A stretch of DNA of 64,000 bases from Chitinophaga caseinilytica (GTDB taxonomy: Bacteria; Bacteroidota; Bacteroidia; Chitinophagales; Chitinophagaceae): NCBI RefSeq assembly GCF_038396765.1, contig NZ_CP150096.1, forward strand, positions 3,703,001 through 3,767,000, in the 5' to 3' direction. Below, piece after piece: positions 1 to 8,642 of the stretch (within the stretch, counting starts at the first letter, position 1; the number at the start of each line of letters is the position of its first letter). Both the position numbers and the translations under genes were made by a program. The notes beneath the pieces were generated by a model. That model saw only the letters and a list, made by a program, of their open reading frames with translations. It ran no database searches and had not been told where the DNA came from.

Positions 1-40
1 CGGAAAATTAACACTTTTAGGCGAATACTTACGGGAAATC

Positions 41-679
41 CTAGTCGATGATCCGCTGGCTGCAACCGTCGATTACCAGGGCTTCGGTATCGCCCAGCGG
101 AAGGGTGCTGTATCCTGCGGCCTGGAGCTGCATATTGGCCATGTGGGCGCCTTCGATGAAGTCGGCATTGTCGATATGGGGAATGATGATGATCTGGGTG
201 AGGTTCAGGCCTTCGAGCACGAGCTCCGGCGCGTCTTCGGCATTGTCCATCAGCTCGAAATGCTCGATGGTAGGCCCGGCAACGATGGCGCCGGCGCTCC
301 ATCCGCAGAAAACCTTGCCGTCGCGCACCAGCCGGCGGATGATATGGTCGGCCCCGCTGGCTTTCAGGATCCAGCGTAAATAATAGGTATTGCCGCCACC
401 CATCCAGATAACGTCTTTGGACGCCAGCCGGCGCGCCAGTTGGTCCGGGCGGCGTTGCCAGACGCGGAGATCGATGGGCTCCACCTGGTAGCCCCGGCGT
501 TTGAAAGCGTTGCGGATGGAGCGCACCCAGGGCTCCGAATCCGGGATCACGTCGGCCGCGTTCTCGATGAATGCGATCCGGATGTCGGCGGTTTCCTTGC
601 CCACCAGCTGGTTGAGCGCCATGTATTGCCGCTCGTTGATGGACAGGGAATAAAGCAATAGTTTGGGCAGTTCGGGCAT
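41..679 (-). CDS. Peptidase S51 (dipeptidase E-like) family protein
   Basis: A 212-residue protein of the peptidase E / class I glutamine amidotransferase-like fold. The nucleophile elbow GWSAGA carries the likely catalytic Ser128, and MGGGNTYYL (about residues 93-101) and IPHIDN (about 167-172) are family-typical segments. S51 enzymes are cytoplasmic and cut after N-terminal Asp; the substrate here is inferred only from family. There is no signal peptide. It is transcribed divergently from the AraC regulator at 776, with about 96 bases between them. The length fits the family (about 210-230 aa). A non-peptidase member of the same fold is possible. Confidence 0.75.
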   Translation of the reverse strand: MPELPKLLLYSLSINERQYMALNQLVGKETADIRIAFIENAADVIPDSEPWVRSIRNAFKRRGYQVEPIDLRVWQRRPDQLARRLASKDVIWMGGGNTYYLRWILKASGADHIIRRLVRDGKVFCGWSAGAIVAGPTIEHFELMDNAEDAPELVLEGLNLTQIIIIPHIDNADFIEGAHMANMQLQAAGYSTLPLGDTEALVIDGCSQRIID

Positions 680-762
680 GCTGTAAAACTACCGCCATTC
701 CAGCTGTAAAACGGGTTGTATTATCGACAAATTAGCGGGGGATTTACGACATATTAAATCGC

Positions 763-770
763 TACATTTG
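763..770 (+). promoter_or_regulatory. Bacteroidota -7 element TACATTTG, AraC gene
   Basis: TACATTTG matches the TAnnTTTG -7 consensus exactly and ends five bases before the ATG at 776. The expected transcription start therefore lies at or next to the start codon, implying a leaderless or nearly leaderless mRNA. No clear -33 TTTG is visible (only a TTTA-like stretch near 743). Confidence 0.45.
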
Positions 771-775
771 TTCCG

Positions 776-1573
776 ATGATCTACCGTCAACTTCCGCCGC
801 CGCCGGGCCTCCGCCAGTTCGTCAGTTATTGCTGGACGCTGGAAAGCCATGCCGGTGAGGAAGCGCAGGCTTTCCGCACCCTGGCCGACGCCAGTCCGGG
901 CCTGATTTTCCAGCATCCGGAAAAAGGCGTGCTCTACCAGGAAAACAAACTGTTGCCGGCGGTATTCCTCTACGGCCAATCCACCCGCCACGCCGCGCTC
1001 CGCCTGGAAGGGGTTTTCGGGATCAGCGGGATGGTGCTGCGGCCCGGGGCGCTCCGTTCGGTGTTCGGTTTGAATGCCGGTGAACTGACGGACGGATGCA
1101 TCGATGCCCGCGAGCTGCAACCCGCGCTGGCGGGCTGGCTGGAAGATGCCCCCGGGGAGGCGCAGCTGCAGGGGCTTTCGGCGTTCGTGGCCGGACAGCT
1201 CGAGCGAAACCGCCGGCAGGAAGACGCCGTGATCGAAGCGGCGTTGCAGCGGATCCAGGGCGCACAGGGCACTTTATCCATGAAAGACCTTCGCGATGAA
1301 CTGCGCATGACGGAACGGAGTTTCGAGCGCAGGTTCAAGCAATACACCGGCATTTCGCCCAAGCTGTTTACCCGCATTTCCCAATTCCAGGCTTCGCTGC
1401 AGCAAATGCGGGAAGGGCAGTTCGGGAAATTGTCCGATCTCGCTTACGGGAACGATTATGCCGACCAGTCGCATTTCATCCGCGCGTTCCAGGAGTTCGC
1501 CGGTTGCAGCCCGTTGCGCTTCCAGGAGGCGGGGCCGGTCATCGATAACCTGTCTGCCCATTTCCCCCGTTAA
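776..1573 (+). CDS. AraC-family transcriptional regulator
   Basis: A 265-residue regulator. The N-terminal part (MIYRQLPPPPGLRQFVSYCW) resembles the DUF6597-type sensor domain seen in AraC proteins of this phylum. The C-terminal 100 residues (about 160-255) hold two helix-turn-helix motifs, with MTERSFERRFKQYTGISPK followed by LAYGNDYADQSHFIRAFQEFAG, the AraC signature. The ligand is unknown. The start at 776 fits the usual family N-terminus. It precedes the NAD(P)-binding/DUF1772 pair on the same strand and may control it, but a separate promoter-like element sits before 1651. Confidence 0.85.
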   Translation: MIYRQLPPPPGLRQFVSYCWTLESHAGEEAQAFRTLADASPGLIFQHPEKGVLYQENKLLPAVFLYGQSTRHAALRLEGVFGISGMVLRPGALRSVFGLNAGELTDGCIDARELQPALAGWLEDAPGEAQLQGLSAFVAGQLERNRRQEDAVIEAALQRIQGAQGTLSMKDLRDELRMTERSFERRFKQYTGISPKLFTRISQFQASLQQMREGQFGKLSDLAYGNDYADQSHFIRAFQEFAGCSPLRFQEAGPVIDNLSAHFPR

Positions 1574-1626
1574 CCCGTTCCCCTTTTTTTGTCGGTTTTG
1601 TTCTATTTCTCCCTTCGCGGCCGGAG

Positions 1627-1634
1627 TAGCTTTG
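1627..1634 (+). promoter_or_regulatory. -7 element TAGCTTTG before the NAD(P)-binding gene
   Basis: Exact TAnnTTTG match 16 bases before the ATG at 1651. A TTTTG at 1596-1600 lies 26 bases upstream, wider than the usual 18-20, so the -33 part is unconvincing. Confidence 0.4.
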
Positions 1635-1650
1635 TTGAAAATTATCACCC

Positions 1651-2289
1651 ATGCAACTCATCATTTTCGGCGCCAACGGTAAAACAGGCCGCCAACTTAC
1701 CCAACAGGCCCTCGCAGCGGGGCATCGCGTAACCGCTTTCGTCCGTAACCCTGCCAGTCTCGATATCGAACATCCCCTGCTCACCAAGCTCGCCGGAGAT
1801 GCGCTCAACGAAGCGGCCGTCCGCGAAGCGGTGAAAGGGCACGATGCGGTGCTGTCCACGCTGGGCTCGCCGGCCAACAAGATCGGCACCATCCGTTCCC
1901 AGGGCACGCTCAACATCGTGAAAGCCATGCAGGCGGCCGGTATCCGTAGGTTCGTCTGCCAGACGTCGCTGGGGTATGGGGATAGCGTGGCAACGCTTCG
2001 CCGCACGCCTTTCGTGTTCCGGTTCATCATCGTTCCGTTCATCCTGAAAAAAGGCTTCGCCGACCATGCGCTGCAGGAATCGCATGTGCGCAGCAGCGGG
2101 CTGGATTGGGTGATCGTTCGGCCGGGGAACCTGACAGACGGGCCTTTGACGGAAAAGTACCGCCACGGTTTCGCAGCCAACGATCCGAGGATCCAGGTGA
2201 AAGTGTCGCGGGCAGACGTGGCGCATTTTATGTTACAGCAAATCAAATCTCATGCATATCTCAGACAAACACCCGGCATCTCTTACTGA
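1651..2289 (+). CDS. NAD(P)H-binding (NmrA/SDR-like) protein
   Basis: A 212-residue atypical short-chain dehydrogenase. The Rossmann signature IIFGANGKTGRQ is at residues 4-15, and ALTSTLGS-like residues plus DWVIVRPGNLTDGP (about 151-164) are typical of NAD(P)H-binding flavin-reductase-like or NmrA-like proteins. No classical YxxxK motif is evident. It is cytoplasmic and the substrate is unknown. Its last 38 bases overlap the start of the DUF1772 gene at 2252 in another frame, so the two are probably translationally coupled. It lies downstream of the AraC regulator on the same strand. Confidence 0.8.
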   Translation: MQLIIFGANGKTGRQLTQQALAAGHRVTAFVRNPASLDIEHPLLTKLAGDALNEAAVREAVKGHDAVLSTLGSPANKIGTIRSQGTLNIVKAMQAAGIRRFVCQTSLGYGDSVATLRRTPFVFRFIIVPFILKKGFADHALQESHVRSSGLDWVIVRPGNLTDGPLTEKYRHGFAANDPRIQVKVSRADVAHFMLQQIKSHAYLRQTPGISY

Positions 2290-2779
2290 AGGTTTTCCCG
2301 GACTGGTGCTGCTCGCGGCCACGATCACGACCTGCCTGTCGGCCGGTGTCTTTTACGCCTACGCGGTGTCAGTAGTTCCCGGGATCGGGCGGATCAAGGA
2401 CGGGGCTTATCTTTCCGCGATCCAATCCATCAACCGCGCCATCCTGAACCCCTGGTTCCTGGTCGTTTTCATGGCGCCGGTATTTTTGCTGCCTTTCGGT
2501 TCGTGGCAACAGTTCTCGAAGCCGCCGGACGCGGCGTGGTGGGCGCTGGCAGCGGCTGCGGCGATTTATATCGTCGGCGTGTTCGGGGTAACGGTGGCAT
2601 GCAATGTGCCGTTGAACGAGTGGCTGGACAAGCAAGACCTGGCCTCCGCAGGGGAGGGCGTGCTCAAAGAGTGGCGCCTCCGGTTCGAGGGGCCTTGGAA
2701 CCGCTGGAACCTCGTGCGCACGGTGGCTTCGGTCATCTCCGCGATGCTTTCCGTCTGGGCTGTGCTGAAGCTGCGGTAG
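2252..2779 (+). CDS. DUF1772 (anthrone oxygenase-like) membrane protein
   Basis: A 175-residue protein with four hydrophobic segments: about residues 14-40 (LVLLAATITTCLSAGVFYAYAV), 65-80, 90-112 and 155-172. This pattern and the central FGVTVACNVPLNEWLD segment match the DUF1772 / anthrone oxygenase family of small integral membrane proteins. The enzymatic role is known only for a few fungal relatives, so no reaction is assigned. The ATG at 2252 lies inside the preceding gene, implying coupled translation. Confidence 0.75.
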   Translation: MHISDKHPASLTEGFPGLVLLAATITTCLSAGVFYAYAVSVVPGIGRIKDGAYLSAIQSINRAILNPWFLVVFMAPVFLLPFGSWQQFSKPPDAAWWALAAAAAIYIVGVFGVTVACNVPLNEWLDKQDLASAGEGVLKEWRLRFEGPWNRWNLVRTVASVISAMLSVWAVLKLR

Positions 2780-2845
2780 TGAACCTTTTGGCTGGGATGT
2801 CCGTTTTCTATCCACACACGGCCCTGTGGCCCCAAAACCTTCTTT

Positions 2846-4180
2846 ATGAAATGGATCATCTCCGCGCTTGCGCTCATCGCGCCTGGCATCATGCTGGGAC
2901 AAGAACGCCCACAACCCGTTACGCTCATCAACAATGTCCGGATCTTTACCGGCAAGGATGCGGCTCCCTTCACCGGAAATCTGCTGGTTACCGGCAACGT
3001 CATCACTAAAATCTCGACCGGCCCCATCGCTACCGATCGCAGCATGAACACCACGATCATCGAGGGGAATGGCCAATTCCTCATGCCAGGGCTCATCGAC
3101 GCGCATTACCATTGCATGTTCGCCAATGTAACGCAAGTGATGGTCATGGCGAAAGATTACGGGTTCGTGGTGTTAATGGCGGCAATGAACGCAAGGGAAG
3201 CGCTCATGCGCGGGTTCACCAGCGTGCGCGACATGGGCGGCCCCATTTTCGGGCTGAAAGATGCGATAGACGCAGGCGCTACGCCGGGGCCGCGCATCTG
3301 GCCGTCGGGAGCGTTTATCAGCCAGACCGGCGGCCATGGCGATTTCCGGTTGCCGTATGAAGTGCCGAGGGCTGAAAACGAGCCGCTCAGTTATACCGAG
3401 CGGATCAGGGCTGCCGCTGTCGCCGACGGAGCGGACGCTGTATTGCTCCGGGCGCGTGAGCAGCTCATGGCCGGTGCGAGCCAACTGAAGCTCATGGCAG
3501 GAGGGGGCGTCAGCTCCATGTACGACCCGCTCGATGTGGCCCAATATACGGAAGCGGAGTTCCATGCGGCGGTGGAAGCGGCGGAAAACTGGGGAACGTA
3601 CGTTACCGTGCATGCCTACACGCCGAAAGCGATGCAGATCGCCATCAAAGCGGGCGTGAAATGTATCGAGCACGGGCAGCTGGCTGACGAGGCTACTGCG
3701 AAGCTGATCGCCGAAAAAGGGATATGGTGGTCTTTGCAACCGTTCATTGACGATGAAGACAGCAATCCGCAAACCGGCGAAAACCGTGAGAAGCAGCTCG
3801 AAATGTACGGCGGAACGGATAATGCTTATGCACTCGCAAAGAAATACAAAGTGAAGCTGGCCTGGGGAACGGATGCGCTCTTCAACGCGAAAAATGCCCG
3901 GCGGCAGGGAGCCCGGCTCGTAGCCATGACGCGCTGGTTCAAGCCTGTGGAGATCCTCCAGATGGCTACAAAAAACAATGGCGAACTGCTGGCGCTTTCC
4001 GGTAAGCGGAGCCCGTACAAAGGCAAGCTGGGCGTGCTGGAAGAAGGGGCGCTGGCCGATATGATCCTCGTGAACGGCGATCCGATACAGGATATCAAGC
4101 TGCTGGCAGACCCGGAAAAGAACCTCTCGCTGATCATGAAAGACGGTATCATCTATAAGAACCTGCTGGCGCAAAAGTAA
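2846..4180 (+). CDS. Secreted metal-dependent amidohydrolase
   Basis: A 444-residue amidohydrolase with an N-terminal signal peptide (MKWIISALALIAPGIMLGQ). Metal-site features follow in order: LIDAHYH (HxH, about residues 86-92), LKLMAGGG with the probable carboxylated Lys near 214, VHAYTPK (His near 254), IEHGQL (His near 275) and WGTDALF (Asp near 344). The arrangement matches imidazolonepropionase-like or prolidase-like members exported in Bacteroidota. The substrate (dipeptide, lactone or cyclic amide) cannot be read from the sequence. It follows the DUF1772 gene by 66 bases. Confidence 0.85.
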   Translation: MKWIISALALIAPGIMLGQERPQPVTLINNVRIFTGKDAAPFTGNLLVTGNVITKISTGPIATDRSMNTTIIEGNGQFLMPGLIDAHYHCMFANVTQVMVMAKDYGFVVLMAAMNAREALMRGFTSVRDMGGPIFGLKDAIDAGATPGPRIWPSGAFISQTGGHGDFRLPYEVPRAENEPLSYTERIRAAAVADGADAVLLRAREQLMAGASQLKLMAGGGVSSMYDPLDVAQYTEAEFHAAVEAAENWGTYVTVHAYTPKAMQIAIKAGVKCIEHGQLADEATAKLIAEKGIWWSLQPFIDDEDSNPQTGENREKQLEMYGGTDNAYALAKKYKVKLAWGTDALFNAKNARRQGARLVAMTRWFKPVEILQMATKNNGELLALSGKRSPYKGKLGVLEEGALADMILVNGDPIQDIKLLADPEKNLSLIMKDGIIYKNLLAQK

Positions 4181-4241
4181 TCTGTCGCATTTTACCCCTT
4201 TTTTGGCTGAAACGTACGCGGTTCAACCGGCGGATGCGTGT

Positions 4242-4249
4242 TAGCTTTG
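4242..4249 (+). promoter_or_regulatory. -7 element TAGCTTTG before the DoxX-like gene
   Basis: Exact TAnnTTTG match about 30 bases upstream of the ATG at 4280. No well-placed TTTG -33 element is visible; a TTTTTTGG run at about 4199-4206 is too far upstream. Confidence 0.4.
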
Positions 4250-4279
4250 TGTCAGACAATCACGCAAAAAATCTGACCC

Positions 4280-4666
4280 ATGAAACCTAACACGATCAAA
4301 ATTATTTACTGGACCTCGACCGTAATATTCGCGCTGCTGATGCTGATGGATGGCTATGGCGGCATTTCCCGCCAGCAAGCCGGCGTGGAGATCATGCAGC
4401 ACCTGGGATACCCCGTATACTTCCTGAGCATCGTGGGCGTAGCGAAAATCCTCGGCGCGGTGGCTATCCTGCAAACCCGCTTCAAAGCCATCAAGGAATG
4501 GGCGTACGCGGGCTTCGCGTTCAATTTCCTCGGCGCCTTCGCTTCCCGCGCTTTCGTTGGCGATCCTACGTTCGAGGTCGTATTCCCCTTCGTGGCGCTG
4601 GCTATCATGGCCGTGCCCTATTATTTCTGGAAAAAGTACGAACAGAAAAGATACGCTATTGCCTGA
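4280..4666 (+). CDS. DoxX-like family membrane protein
   Basis: A 128-residue protein with four predicted transmembrane helices (about residues 7-25, 42-62, 72-95 and 97-118). The GVEIMQHLGYPVYFLSIVGVAKILGAVAIL segment is typical of DoxX-like proteins. The cellular role is undefined for this subgroup. It has its own -7 element upstream and a strong terminator downstream, so it is probably monocistronic. Confidence 0.8.
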   Translation: MKPNTIKIIYWTSTVIFALLMLMDGYGGISRQQAGVEIMQHLGYPVYFLSIVGVAKILGAVAILQTRFKAIKEWAYAGFAFNFLGAFASRAFVGDPTFEVVFPFVALAIMAVPYYFWKKYEQKRYAIA

Positions 4667-4694
4667 GCCGCAATGCGATCGCAATTGACACCTC

Positions 4695-4732
4695 CGCTGG
4701 CCCGCCGTGTGAAACGGGCCAGCGTTTTTTTT
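4695..4732 (+). terminator. Intrinsic terminator after the DoxX-like gene
   Basis: Perfect 10-bp stem CGCTGGCCCG (4695-4704) / CGGGCCAGCG (4715-4724), a 10-nt loop and then eight T residues. Confidence 0.9.
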
Positions 4733-4743
4733 ATATTTAGGAT

Positions 4744-5304
4744 ATGAAAAAGTTCCCCCTATCCCTCCCCAAATTATGCACTGTTGCCTGCGCCGTTTTT
4801 ATCACGGCCTGCCAGTCGCCCTCCCGGTCCCAAAATGCCGCTGATTCATTGGGGCAGGACGAGAACGAATATCCGCAGGAAATGGCGCGCGTCGCGGCCG
4901 CATTCCAGGCCATCCGGTCGGATTCCGCGTTCCTCCGCCAGTTCGGCCCCGCCAATGAAAATCAGTTCAAATTGCTTTCCCGGGAATTTCCGCTCGTGCT
5001 GGGCGACTTTGATGCCGACGGCGATCCTGATGCCATCGCTTCCTTTTCGGTGCTGGGCCCGGAAGATGAACGGATTTATTACGCGGTTTTCCTGCGGAAC
5101 AAGGACAGTCTCCGGCTGACACAGGTGCTGCCCCGCGGCGGGAACAACGCCACGCCTTTCCTGACGCTGAGCGGGCTGGACGAGAAAGGATTGGTATGGG
5201 GAGAGGAAACAAGCGATTCCCTGGCCTGGACCGTCATCTATAAATGGGAAGGTAACGGATTGAATGAAGTATCCCGGGCACCCAAACCCGATGTCCCGAA
5301 ATAA
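4744..5304 (+). CDS. Hypothetical lipoprotein with FG-GAP-like motif
   Basis: A 186-residue exported protein. The N-terminus (MKKFPLSLPKLCTVACAVFITACQS) ends in a lipobox, ITAC, with lipidation expected at Cys23. The middle contains LVLGDFDADGDPDAIASFS, an Asp-rich loop like the calcium-binding FG-GAP/VCBS motif. No enzymatic signature is visible. A TATATTTA stretch (4732-4739), one base off the -7 consensus, overlaps the end of the upstream terminator and may be its promoter. The function is not recognised. Confidence 0.6.
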   Translation: MKKFPLSLPKLCTVACAVFITACQSPSRSQNAADSLGQDENEYPQEMARVAAAFQAIRSDSAFLRQFGPANENQFKLLSREFPLVLGDFDADGDPDAIASFSVLGPEDERIYYAVFLRNKDSLRLTQVLPRGGNNATPFLTLSGLDEKGLVWGEETSDSLAWTVIYKWEGNGLNEVSRAPKPDVPK

Positions 5305-5412
5305 AATTTCTCTTACCGTTTATAAAAAATATTAAAAAGTTGCCGGGATAAATATATTTTTATGGCTAATTGATCACCACGTTAGTAAAATCGTAAAAAT
5401 ATCTTTCCCTGT

Positions 5413-6450
5413 ATGCAACAAGGACATCCTCGCAGGACCTTCCTCAAAACGGCCGCCCTTTCCGGCCTCGGCCTCGCCTTTTCCGGTAAGCTTTCCGCGC
5501 TCGAAACCCTTTCCCTCGCCGGCAAGCGCATCGGCGTGATCGGGCTGGACACTGAACATGGTCCCCATTTCGCCCGGATCCTCAACGCCCCCGATGCGGG
5601 CGACAAATTCGGCGGCATGCGCGTAACCGTAGCCTATCCCCACGGAAGCCGGAAAATCAAGTCCAGCATGGACATGATCCCCCGGAACACGACCAACATC
5701 GAAGCGCAGGGCGTGAAAGTGGTGGATTCCATCGCAAAGCTCCTCCAGGAATGCGACATCGTCATGCTCGAAACCAACGACGGCACCGAGCACCTGGCGC
5801 AGGCGCTGGAAGTTTTCCCGTCTGGCAAGCCCGTATTTATCGACAAGCCAATAGCGGCTTCACTTACGGAAGTGCTCACCATTTACCGCGCCGCCCGTCA
5901 TTACAAGGTACCCATCTTTTCCTCCAGCACCCTCCGCTACATCGAAAGCGTGCAGGAAGTGCGCAACGGGAAGATCGGGAAGGTAAAGGGGGCAGACATC
6001 TTTTCGCCCACACCCACCGAACCTTCGCACCCTGACCTGTATTGGTACGGCATCCACGGCGTTGAAATGCTGTTTACGATGCTGGGGCCCGACTGTCTCC
6101 GCGTCACCCATCACCAGGCGGGCGATTCAGACGTTGTGGTCGGAGAATGGGAGGGAGGCCGCATGGGCACGCTGCGCGGTTTCAAGAACGATATGTGGAA
6201 TTTCGGCGGACATGCCTTCGGCGACAAAGGCCACATGGCGCTGGGCGATTTCACCGGCTATGCGCCCCTCATGCCCCCGATCATCGAATTCTTCCAGAAA
6301 GGCGTGGCACCCGCTCCTGAAGCGGAAACCATCGGCATTTACGCCTTCATGGACGCCGCCCAGGAAAGCCGCCTGAAAAAAGGCGCGCCCGTCAGCATCG
6401 CTTCCATCATGAAGAAAGCGACCGAACGTAGCCTGAAAATCAAGATATAA
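5413..6450 (+). CDS. Gfo/Idh/MocA-family oxidoreductase, exported
   Basis: A 345-residue protein. The N-terminus RRTFLKTAALSGLGLAFSG is a twin-arginine-type export signal, as in many Bacteroidota Gfo/Idh/MocA enzymes. The nucleotide-binding start is GVIGLDTEHG, a GLDTSH-type variant of GxGxxG, and FIDKPIAAS is the DKP/EKP signature of the family. Such enzymes oxidise or reduce sugars and cyclitols with tightly bound NAD(P); the substrate is unknown. The coding region ends just before a strong terminator hairpin that lies within the convergent SDR gene. Confidence 0.8.
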   Translation: MQQGHPRRTFLKTAALSGLGLAFSGKLSALETLSLAGKRIGVIGLDTEHGPHFARILNAPDAGDKFGGMRVTVAYPHGSRKIKSSMDMIPRNTTNIEAQGVKVVDSIAKLLQECDIVMLETNDGTEHLAQALEVFPSGKPVFIDKPIAASLTEVLTIYRAARHYKVPIFSSSTLRYIESVQEVRNGKIGKVKGADIFSPTPTEPSHPDLYWYGIHGVEMLFTMLGPDCLRVTHHQAGDSDVVVGEWEGGRMGTLRGFKNDMWNFGGHAFGDKGHMALGDFTGYAPLMPPIIEFFQKGVAPAPEAETIGIYAFMDAAQESRLKKGAPVSIASIMKKATERSLKIKI

Positions 6451-6469
6451 GCTTTTCGTAATAACCACC

Positions 6470-7270
6470 CTATCCTGTGCGGGGCGACGTAGCCGTTACT
6501 AAAGTAAACGGATATACGTCGCCCCGGTTTTTATGCCATCCCCCGTTGGCGCCGATGTTCTGGGCGGATATCCATTTGGCATCGTCGCTGGCGAGGAAGC
6601 AGGCCACGCGCGAAATATCTTCCGGGTCGGCGATGCGGTTGAAGGCGGAAAGGCCCGCCAGTCTTGCGATCGTTTCATCCGACTTGCCGTTCGTGAACAG
6701 TTCGGTATTAGTTGGCCCCGGCGAAAGGGTGTTGACGTTGATGCCCCGGGCGCCTACTTCCTTCGCAAATACCCGTGTATACTGCTCCACAGCTGCTTTG
6801 GTGGCCACATAGGTCGCGTAGCCGGGGATCATGATACGGTTGACGGACGTCGAGAAATTGATGATCGACCCATTGTCGGCCAAACGTGTTGCCGCTTCGC
6901 GGAGCGTATTGAAAACGCCTTTCACGTTGATGTCGAACATCCGGGAGAAATCCTCGTCAGTAGTGTCTTTCACCATTTTTGTGATCATGATGCCTGCGTT
7001 GTTGATCAGCACATCGATCCGCCCGAAATGTGCGATAGCGGTATCGAAAAGCCGGCGTACCTGTTCTGCCTGGCTCACGTCTGCCTGCACGGCGATGGCT
7101 TCGCCACCGGCGGAGCGGATGTCTTCCACTACCAATTCGGCGTCGGCCTTGCTGCCGGCATAATTGACGATCACTTTGGCGCCCGCTGCGGCCAGGTCGC
7201 GGGCGATGGTAGCGCCGATGCCCCTGGAGGCGCCGGTCACCAGTATCACTTTTTCGGATAAGTTTTGCAT
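6470..7270 (-). CDS. Short-chain dehydrogenase/reductase (SDR)
   Basis: A classical 266-residue SDR. It shows the TGASRGIG cofactor loop (about residues 11-18), NNAG (about 86-89), a Ser (NFSTS) and YVATK as the catalytic Tyr/Lys pair. The start at 7270 (MQNLSEKVILVTG) is chosen because the 20 residues encoded further upstream are not SDR-like. The substrate is unknown; family members are 3-oxoacyl-ACP or sugar reductases. Oddity: after the usual GGW end the protein runs about 16 residues further, through a plus-strand terminator hairpin at 6481-6532, so the end may be extended or frame-drifted. Confidence 0.85.
   Translation of the reverse strand: MQNLSEKVILVTGASRGIGATIARDLAAAGAKVIVNYAGSKADAELVVEDIRSAGGEAIAVQADVSQAEQVRRLFDTAIAHFGRIDVLINNAGIMITKMVKDTTDEDFSRMFDINVKGVFNTLREAATRLADNGSIINFSTSVNRIMIPGYATYVATKAAVEQYTRVFAKEVGARGINVNTLSPGPTNTELFTNGKSDETIARLAGLSAFNRIADPEDISRVACFLASDDAKWISAQNIGANGGWHKNRGDVYPFTLVTATSPRTG
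6481..6532 (+). terminator. Intrinsic terminator of the Gfo/Idh/MocA gene
   Basis: GGGGCGACGTA (6481-6491) pairs with TACGTCGCCCC (6515-6525). An inner stem CCGTTACT/AGTAAACGG has one bulge, and TTTTT follows at 6528-6532. It lies inside the 3' end of the convergent SDR coding region. Confidence 0.8.
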
Positions 7271-7346
7271 ACCCCAAATGTCGGAAATCGGGGGAGTTGG
7301 CAATTGCACTGGGGAAAGGGGATGTTGCAAAATTCAAATGGGAACG

Positions 7347-7379
7347 AAAAAGCCCGTCCAGGTGGTACCGGGACGGGCT
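7347..7379 (-). terminator. Intrinsic terminator of the DUF1080 gene
   Basis: On the minus strand, a 9-bp stem (7351-7359 with 7371-7379, AGCCCGTCC/GGACGGGCT) is followed by a T run read from the A residues at 7347-7351. It lies 20 bases beyond the stop of the gene at 7400. Confidence 0.85.
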
Positions 7380-7399
7380 TCGGAGATATCCTCGAAAAG

Positions 7400-8377
7400 T
7401 TATTTCGCGGGAGTGATGATGACTTTGCGGAATTCGATCGGTCCGTGGTCGCCCTGGAAGTAGATCGGCCCTGCTTCGCCTTCGTTGCTGTCGAGCGCAC
7501 CGCCGGTAATGCCGGGGATTTCCTGGTTGGTCACCACGGTTTTGCCGTTCACGACGATGGTTACATGGCGGCCAATGAGGGTGATGTCGTACGTCTGCCA
7601 TTGATCGGGGCCGAGCGCGTTGATGACGCTGGGGGCGATGAAGCCGTACACGCCGCTGAAGTAAACGGGAGACGGGTGGGCGCCCTGCGGGCTGTCTTCG
7701 ATCTGCACTTCGTAGCGGCCTCTGAGGTACACGCCGCTGTTGCTGCCTTTTTTGTAGCGGAATTCGACGTGCAGTTTGAAGTCGTTGAATTTCTGTTCGG
7801 AGATGAGGTTAGCGCCGGATTTCGGGCTGGTGAGCACGCCGTTGCGCACTTCCCACTGGTTTTCGGCACCTACGGCCTTCCAGCCGGTGAGGTCTTTACC
7901 GTTGAACAACTGGATGGGCTTGCCCCAGGCGGGAGCGGCTTTGCGCACCAGTTCGGGGGCTTTTACGCCCGTGAAGGGGAAGGAATTGCCGTCGGGGTAC
8001 GTGATAGTACCTTTGATGCCGGTGGCAGTGATCTCGCCGTTCACGGTGAGGTCGCCCTTACCGCTTTCCCATTGCGGGGGAATGGTGAAGCTGAATTTGC
8101 CGTTCTCGAATTTTACGTGCGCTACAGGGCGGGAGCTACCGGAAGCGGCCACGAAGTAGCCTACGAGGGTGCGGAAGCCGGAGAGTTTCACTTCGAGCCA
8201 GGAAGGGGCTTGCTGGCCGTTTTGATCGATGGTGATATCCCACCGGCCGATGAGGGCTTTCTGTGCTTCTTCCGGTTTGGCGGACACCGCGTTGACATGG
8301 TCCTGGGCGGCCACCGTGCCGGCGGTACCCATGATCGTTGCCAGGCCAATGCCCAGAGCAAGGAATTTTTTATGCAT
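7400..8377 (-). CDS. DUF1080 (3-keto-disaccharide hydrolase-like) secreted protein
   Basis: A 325-residue exported protein with a signal peptide (MHKKFLALGIGLATIMGTAGTVAAQ). The C-terminal 190 residues form a concanavalin-like DUF1080 domain with hallmark segments WGKPIQLFNGKDLTGWKAVG, NWEVRNGVL-like, SGVYLRGRYEVQIED and GPIEFRKVIITPA. The family includes 3-keto-glucoside-processing proteins in Bacteroidota and Planctomycetota, so a role in periplasmic glycan use is inferred. The N-terminal 120 residues (KALIGRWDITIDQNGQQAPSWLEVKL) form a second beta-rich module. It has its own terminator and is probably monocistronic. Confidence 0.8.
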   Translation of the reverse strand: MHKKFLALGIGLATIMGTAGTVAAQDHVNAVSAKPEEAQKALIGRWDITIDQNGQQAPSWLEVKLSGFRTLVGYFVAASGSSRPVAHVKFENGKFSFTIPPQWESGKGDLTVNGEITATGIKGTITYPDGNSFPFTGVKAPELVRKAAPAWGKPIQLFNGKDLTGWKAVGAENQWEVRNGVLTSPKSGANLISEQKFNDFKLHVEFRYKKGSNSGVYLRGRYEVQIEDSPQGAHPSPVYFSGVYGFIAPSVINALGPDQWQTYDITLIGRHVTIVVNGKTVVTNQEIPGITGGALDSNEGEAGPIYFQGDHGPIEFRKVIITPAK

Positions 8378-8642
8378 ACTGTGTTGAATTTTGCCGCTTG
8401 AATGATGGTTTCCTGCCGCTTGCCGGCTATTTAAGGGCCGGAAAGACGCAGCTCGCCAAGTTAGATAATATTTGTTTTTCGCGCAAGCCGCATTTTATGC
8501 CCGGCAATATGACCCCTGTCTTAATTTCTTTGGCTAAAACGATATAGTTGCACTTTAGCTGGGAAATACGGCTTATTTTCAAGATACAGCACCAGGCCCG
8601 ACAGCAGCGATAGGATAACCCTTCTCAAAACCCAATTACGTT

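Noticed and set aside
7265..8401. 378-codon frame antisense to the DUF1080 gene
   Set aside because: No domain or signal; amino-acid make-up is that of a reverse frame in GC-rich DNA. The minus-strand gene has a clear signal peptide and domain.
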